From: CAITWD01 sp963842065
Lineage (GTDB): Bacteria > Actinomycetota > Thermoleophilia > Miltoncostaeales > Miltoncostaeaceae
Assembly (NCBI GenBank): GCA_963842065.1
Contig: CAWJEW010000002.1
Coordinates: 434,001-498,000, forward strand
Reading direction: 5' to 3'
DNA: 64,000 nucleotides
The notes beneath the pieces were generated by a model. That model saw nothing but the letters and a program-made list of their open reading frames with translations. It had not been told where the DNA came from and made no database searches. Each line of letters starts with the position of its first letter. The first letter of the stretch is position 1. Positions 63,903 through 64,000 of this stretch are shown here, piece after piece. The position numbers and the translations under genes are program-made.

Positions 63903-64000
63903 GCATGACTGCATCCACCGCATCGACTGCCACACTGCGCCGCGCGGTATTCCCGCGGGCCGGCATCCTCACCGACGCGCTGCTGGTGCTCGGGGGCGCA
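63903..64000 (+). CDS. BioY-like transporter, N-terminal fragment (runs off window)
   Basis: The 32 visible residues (TLRRAVFPRAGILTDALLVL then GGA) match the beginning of actinobacterial BioY biotin-transport S-components, where a charged leader is followed by LVLGGA. Too short to be sure. ATG at 63903. Continues beyond base 64000. Confidence 0.5.

Noticed and set aside
1..64000. CRISPR arrays, rRNA genes, replication origins
   Set aside because: No regularly spaced repeats, rRNA-like sequence or DnaA-box cluster was noticed when reading through the window.

Overview
The window is high-GC DNA that looks like an actinobacterium of the Thermoleophilia/Solirubrobacterales type. The taxonomic hints are the 'PSPAF..A.VALFVALGGTA' leader protein at 461-1123, the ergothioneine genes, GTG/TTG starts with purine-rich ribosome sites, and many actinobacterial families of unknown function. 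This placement is inference from gene content, not a computed phylogeny.

Layout. (1) 1.8-18.9 kb is an anaerobic-respiration and molybdenum-cofactor block. It holds an NAD-type formate dehydrogenase pair (fdhA, fdhB), a frameshifted moaD-moaE fusion, a tightly overlapping narGHJI operon ending in a SLAC1/TehA-type channel, a divergent cupin gene with a cysteine-containing SufR-like regulator, then mobA, a DUF6457 gene and moeA. The cofactor genes serve the two molybdoenzymes. (2) 18.9-25.6 kb is scarred accessory DNA: a decayed tyrosine integrase, a small mobile-element gene, a truncated MFS gene, a beta-propeller remnant and a second copy of a 32-bp repeat that also lies at the left edge of the window. 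(3) 25.9-37.2 kb holds membrane and secreted proteins (a G1 glutamic peptidase, FtsH, an MFS exporter), an IS481-type element inserted exactly at the ftsH stop codon, and a three-gene overlapping operon that resembles a condensed methylamine-dehydrogenase (mau) cluster: MauE-MauD fusion, MauA-like protein, and CcdA/MauF-like membrane domain fused to a beta-propeller. The MauA-like protein lacks one of the two tryptophans needed for the TTQ cofactor. I consider this the most interesting system here.

(4) 37.5-51.6 kb: a DUF2252 protein, a zinc-ribbon peptide, egtBCD (ergothioneine), a 2-oxoacid:ferredoxin oxidoreductase operon (gamma, alpha, beta) followed by a GltD-like flavoprotein with a C-terminal ferredoxin domain, mutS2, a small Rossmann-like protein and a nitroreductase. 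From 45.5 to 49.9 kb the coding frame slips repeatedly and always in the same sense, which looks more like single-base sequence errors than decay. (5) 51.8-56.3 kb is an integration hotspot at tRNA-Arg(TCT), with two further partial copies of the tRNA 3' end, an AlpA-like excisionase, four direct 10-bp repeats, hairpins, a broken lipoprotein gene, a cupin and a PAS-GGDEF protein. (6) 56.3-64 kb is ordinary chromosome: an S1C protease with PDZ, a GT-C glycosyltransferase, an M29 aminopeptidase divergent from a TetR regulator, a membrane protein, a NarL-type response regulator and the start of a bioY-like gene.

All family calls come from reading motifs by eye; no search was run. Start codons were chosen from overlaps and ribosome-binding sites where these were visible.
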